Source: JBGSOV01 sp964558715
GTDB taxonomy: Bacteria; Patescibacteriota; Gracilibacteria; CAIRYL01; GCA-016699755
Assembly: GCA_964558715.1 (NCBI GenBank)
Contig: CAZLFD010000020.1
Span: 1 to 24,678 of the forward strand
Reading direction: 5' to 3'
DNA: 24,678 nucleotides
Below are positions 23,081-24,678 of this stretch, piece by piece. Made by a program: the position numbers and the translations under genes. The notes below the pieces were generated by a model that saw only the letters and a program-made list of their open reading frames with translations, made no database searches and was not told the DNA's origin. The stretch's first letter is position 1. Each line of letters begins with the position of its first letter.

Positions 23081-24229
23081 TTATGCTTTCGGGTCAAAAA
23101 TCTTGCGGATAGTCTTCGCTGCTGAACCTTTTGTTTCCTGCTTTTGCGTAGCGTGCGATGGGCGATAGCGCAGCCGGAAATTCTTGTATGAAGCAAGCGT
23201 ACCTTCGAGGTCGTTATACGCTTGCGGAACATCAGCCTGTAGCCAGCGTTCGCGGTCGAGTGTCCAATAGATTGTTTTCGCTAATGAATCTTCAAACGTC
23301 TTTGGCATTTTCCAACCCATTTCGAAAATCTTGCTGCCATCCAATGCGTAGCGCAAGTCGTGCCCGGGTCGGCTGCCGTGAAAATCGACCATTTCGTAGT
23401 GCAGCGGATTCCCGATGATTTTGGCGATAAATTGAGCCATTTCCAGATTATCCACTTCGCGTTCACCGGTAATATGAAAATCTTCACCGATGACTTTGCT
23501 GCCGTTTTCCAGTTTATTGATAAGAAAGAGATACGCATCTGCGACATTTCGAGCATGTATGTAAAAACGGCTGCCAGCACGCGTTTTATCGGCATCTGAA
23601 TGAATGGGCAGAGAGTCACCTGTGAGTGCGGCATTAATCGCCTTAGGAATAAACTTTTCTGGATGCTGGCGTTCGCCAAAAATATTCATGGAACGCGTAA
23701 TCACTGCCGGAATACAGTAGGTATTGCGGTAGCATTTCACGAGCATTTCTCCGCCACTTTTGGTGGCGCTGTATGGATTGGTCGGGTTGTGGCGATCGTC
23801 TTCTTTGTAGCTGATGCCATCTGGCGCAGGGCCGAACACTTCATCGGTCGAGAAGTAGAAAAAGCATTTTAAATCTGGTAGCGTCAGCGCAAAATCGAGC
23901 ATATGCAAAGTACCGATCACATTCGACATGGCAAACGGTTCGGGATTCTCGATCGAATTATCGACATGACTTTCGGCTCCTAAATGAAAGATATAATCCA
24001 CTTGGCCGATCTCTTGGCGGATGCCGACGGTCAGCGGGTAACAAAAATCGGCAGTCAGTACTGTGACACGCTTATCATCAAACGCATCGATATCGCGCAG
24101 GCGGTCGAACCCGAGGGCGGCATAATTTAATTTATCAAATACCACAATCTCCCAATTGGTATTCTTGAGAAAATGCTCGACGAAATGATGCCCCACAAAC
24201 CCCGCGCCTCCAGTGATTAAAACTCGCAT
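23081..24229 (-). CDS. rfbB: dTDP-glucose 4,6-dehydratase-like SDR epimerase/dehydratase
   Basis: RfbB-type enzymes convert dTDP-glucose to dTDP-4-keto-6-deoxyglucose, feeding rhamnose and other deoxysugars for surface glycans. The 382-residue protein has the NAD motif TGGAGFVG at its start, HLGAESHVDNSI, the catalytic segment STDEVFG (Thr128, Asp129, Glu130) and YSATK (Tyr153, Lys157). The TDE triple is typical of 4,6-dehydratases rather than 4-epimerases. RSMNIFGERQHPEKFIPKAI is also family-like. The C-terminal 50 residues run beyond the usual length and are basic. The ATG at 24229 fits the family start; an ATG at 24265 would add 12 residues. rfbA, rfbC and rfbD are not in the window, and another nucleotide-sugar substrate is possible. 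Confidence 0.82.
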   Translation of the reverse strand: MRVLITGGAGFVGHHFVEHFLKNTNWEIVVFDKLNYAALGFDRLRDIDAFDDKRVTVLTADFCYPLTVGIRQEIGQVDYIFHLGAESHVDNSIENPEPFAMSNVIGTLHMLDFALTLPDLKCFFYFSTDEVFGPAPDGISYKEDDRHNPTNPYSATKSGGEMLVKCYRNTYCIPAVITRSMNIFGERQHPEKFIPKAINAALTGDSLPIHSDADKTRAGSRFYIHARNVADAYLFLINKLENGSKVIGEDFHITGEREVDNLEMAQFIAKIIGNPLHYEMVDFHGSRPGHDLRYALDGSKIFEMGWKMPKTFEDSLAKTIYWTLDRERWLQADVPQAYNDLEGTLASYKNFRLRYRPSHATQKQETKGSAAKTIRKIFDPKA

Positions 24230-24350
24230 CTGCTGCTGGCTAAGAAAAGAATGAGTGACAGCCATTTGTTACCTACCTGATTACGCGTGTTATCTTCAAA
24301 TATTCAACGCAAAAAAGCAAGGTGCGAATAAATAAAATGAGCGTATTAGA

Positions 24351-24380
24351 TTGACATCCTTACATATTATGTAAAATAAT
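24351..24380 (+). promoter_or_regulatory. Promoter upstream of the truncated HAD gene
   Basis: A consensus TTGACA (24351-24356) is followed, 18 bases on, by AATAAT (24375-24380) in an AT-rich region. An alternative -10, TAAAAT (24372-24377), would give a 15-base spacer. The spacer is occupied by a perfect palindrome. Confidence 0.5.
24360..24374. promoter_or_regulatory. 15-base perfect palindrome in promoter spacer, operator candidate
   Basis: TTACATATTATGTAA has 7-base arms around one central base and lies exactly between the -35 and -10 elements, the classic place for a repressor site. No regulator gene is visible in the window. Confidence 0.5.
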
Positions 24381-24405
24381 AAAATATATTCTCGAAAAAG
24401 AACAA

Positions 24406-24633
24406 GTGCTTACTAAAAGTACTGACATCAGATACTTTCATGAATTAGATGTTTCTGACATTGGCGATTCTGTGTTATTCATCGATGCAGATGGCACATT
24501 GGTGGCACATCGTTCGATAGAAGATGTCAGAAAAGAATCAATCGAAAAAATAAGACTCATTCTAAGATGGGGAAATGTAGTTTATTTATGCTCTAACTCT
24601 CCTGATATAGAGCGTAATAACAAAAGGGTCTAG
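24406..24633 (+). pseudogene. Truncated HAD-family phosphatase
   Basis: From a GTG start, 75 codons encode the first half of a HAD phosphatase: motif I is DADGTL (in VLFIDADGTLVAH) and motif II is the Ser of VVYLCSNSPDIER, as in HAD-IIIA or YqeG-like enzymes. Motifs III and IV (the Lys and the acidic pair) are missing because a TAG at 24631-24633 ends the frame; the same frame then reads only 13 more codons to a TGA at 24673. The product could not be an active HAD enzyme. It has a good promoter with an operator-like palindrome. Composition is more AT-rich than its neighbours, which hints at recent arrival. A frameshift to a continuation beyond the window cannot be checked here. Confidence 0.55.
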
Positions 24634-24678
24634 ACAAGAATAGAGGCAACAAGTAGCCTAAATTTGAATCTATGACTA

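Noticed and set aside
1..24678. Stop-codon recoding, considered because some Patescibacteria read UGA as glycine
   Set aside because: TGA ends serB, the HD gene, tatD and nadM at family-appropriate lengths, and conserved Gly positions use normal codons.
1..24678. CRISPR array, tRNA, rRNA, transposase or phage gene
   Set aside because: Reading the intergenic stretches showed no regular repeat-spacer pattern, no cloverleaf-like sequence and no such protein.

Overview
The window is a compact bacterial segment with about 21 protein genes on both strands and short intergenic gaps. No rRNA, tRNA or CRISPR was seen. TGA, TAA and TAG all end genes, so the code looks standard. The gene mix is a small-genome, Gram-positive-like set of housekeeping and envelope genes: SanA-like protein, Tgt, TopA without zinc fingers, TsaC, a NadM-type adenylyltransferase, RsmH plus an FtsL-like protein, ClpP, LysM/M23 peptidase and an A/V-type ATPase D subunit. 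Almost no gene has a Shine-Dalgarno sequence. Together these suggest a Patescibacteria (CPR) genome, perhaps Peregrinibacteria-like. That placement is inference from gene content and style, not a search result.

Layout. 1-3550 (+): a membrane-anchored FecR-type protein, a SanA/YdcF-like membrane protein and queuine tRNA-ribosyltransferase, tightly packed. 3551-5541 (+): a promoter, a four-helix membrane protein ending in two zinc ribbons, and SerB overlapping it by 4 bases. 5542-5828: a strong -10 element and a 52-residue secreted peptide that looks like a gene remnant. 5829-8230 (-): serC and serA, overlapping, which with serB give the complete phosphorylated serine pathway. 8231-9942 (+): an HD-domain hydrolase divergent from serA, an inverted pair of intergenic repeats, and TatD. 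9987-11367: an (alpha/alpha)6 glycosidase-like gene (-) lying between intact tatD and a decayed second copy of the tatD 3' end. 11370-12020 (-): A/V-type ATPase subunit D. 12154-14490 (+): topA. 14491-14892: a repeat-rich gap. 14893-16049 (+): nadM-like gene and tsaC. 16143-17548 (+): a promoter, rsmH and an ftsL-like gene, a shortened division/cell-wall cluster. 17800-20433 (-): purQ fused to PurS-like sequence, then an M23 peptidase gene. 20596-22167 (+): a secreted HtrA-like protease with a long coiled coil. 22222-24229 (-): clpP and a dTDP-glucose 4,6-dehydratase. 24351-24633 (+): a promoter with a perfect palindrome in its spacer, driving a truncated HAD phosphatase gene.

Themes. SerA, SerC and SerB together convert 3-phosphoglycerate to serine. 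RsmH, the FtsL-like protein, the LysM/M23 enzyme, the SanA-like protein and the sugar-nucleotide dehydratase serve division and the envelope. Several promoters have an extended -10 only about 18-25 bases before the start codon, implying very short, Shine-Dalgarno-free leaders. Gene ends and gaps hold degenerate copies of several palindromic repeat families. The least ordinary points are the tatD relic next to the glycosidase gene, the PurQ fusion with two apparent PurS-like units, the palindromic operator candidate at 24360-24374, and the overlapping divergent promoters of serA and the HD gene.
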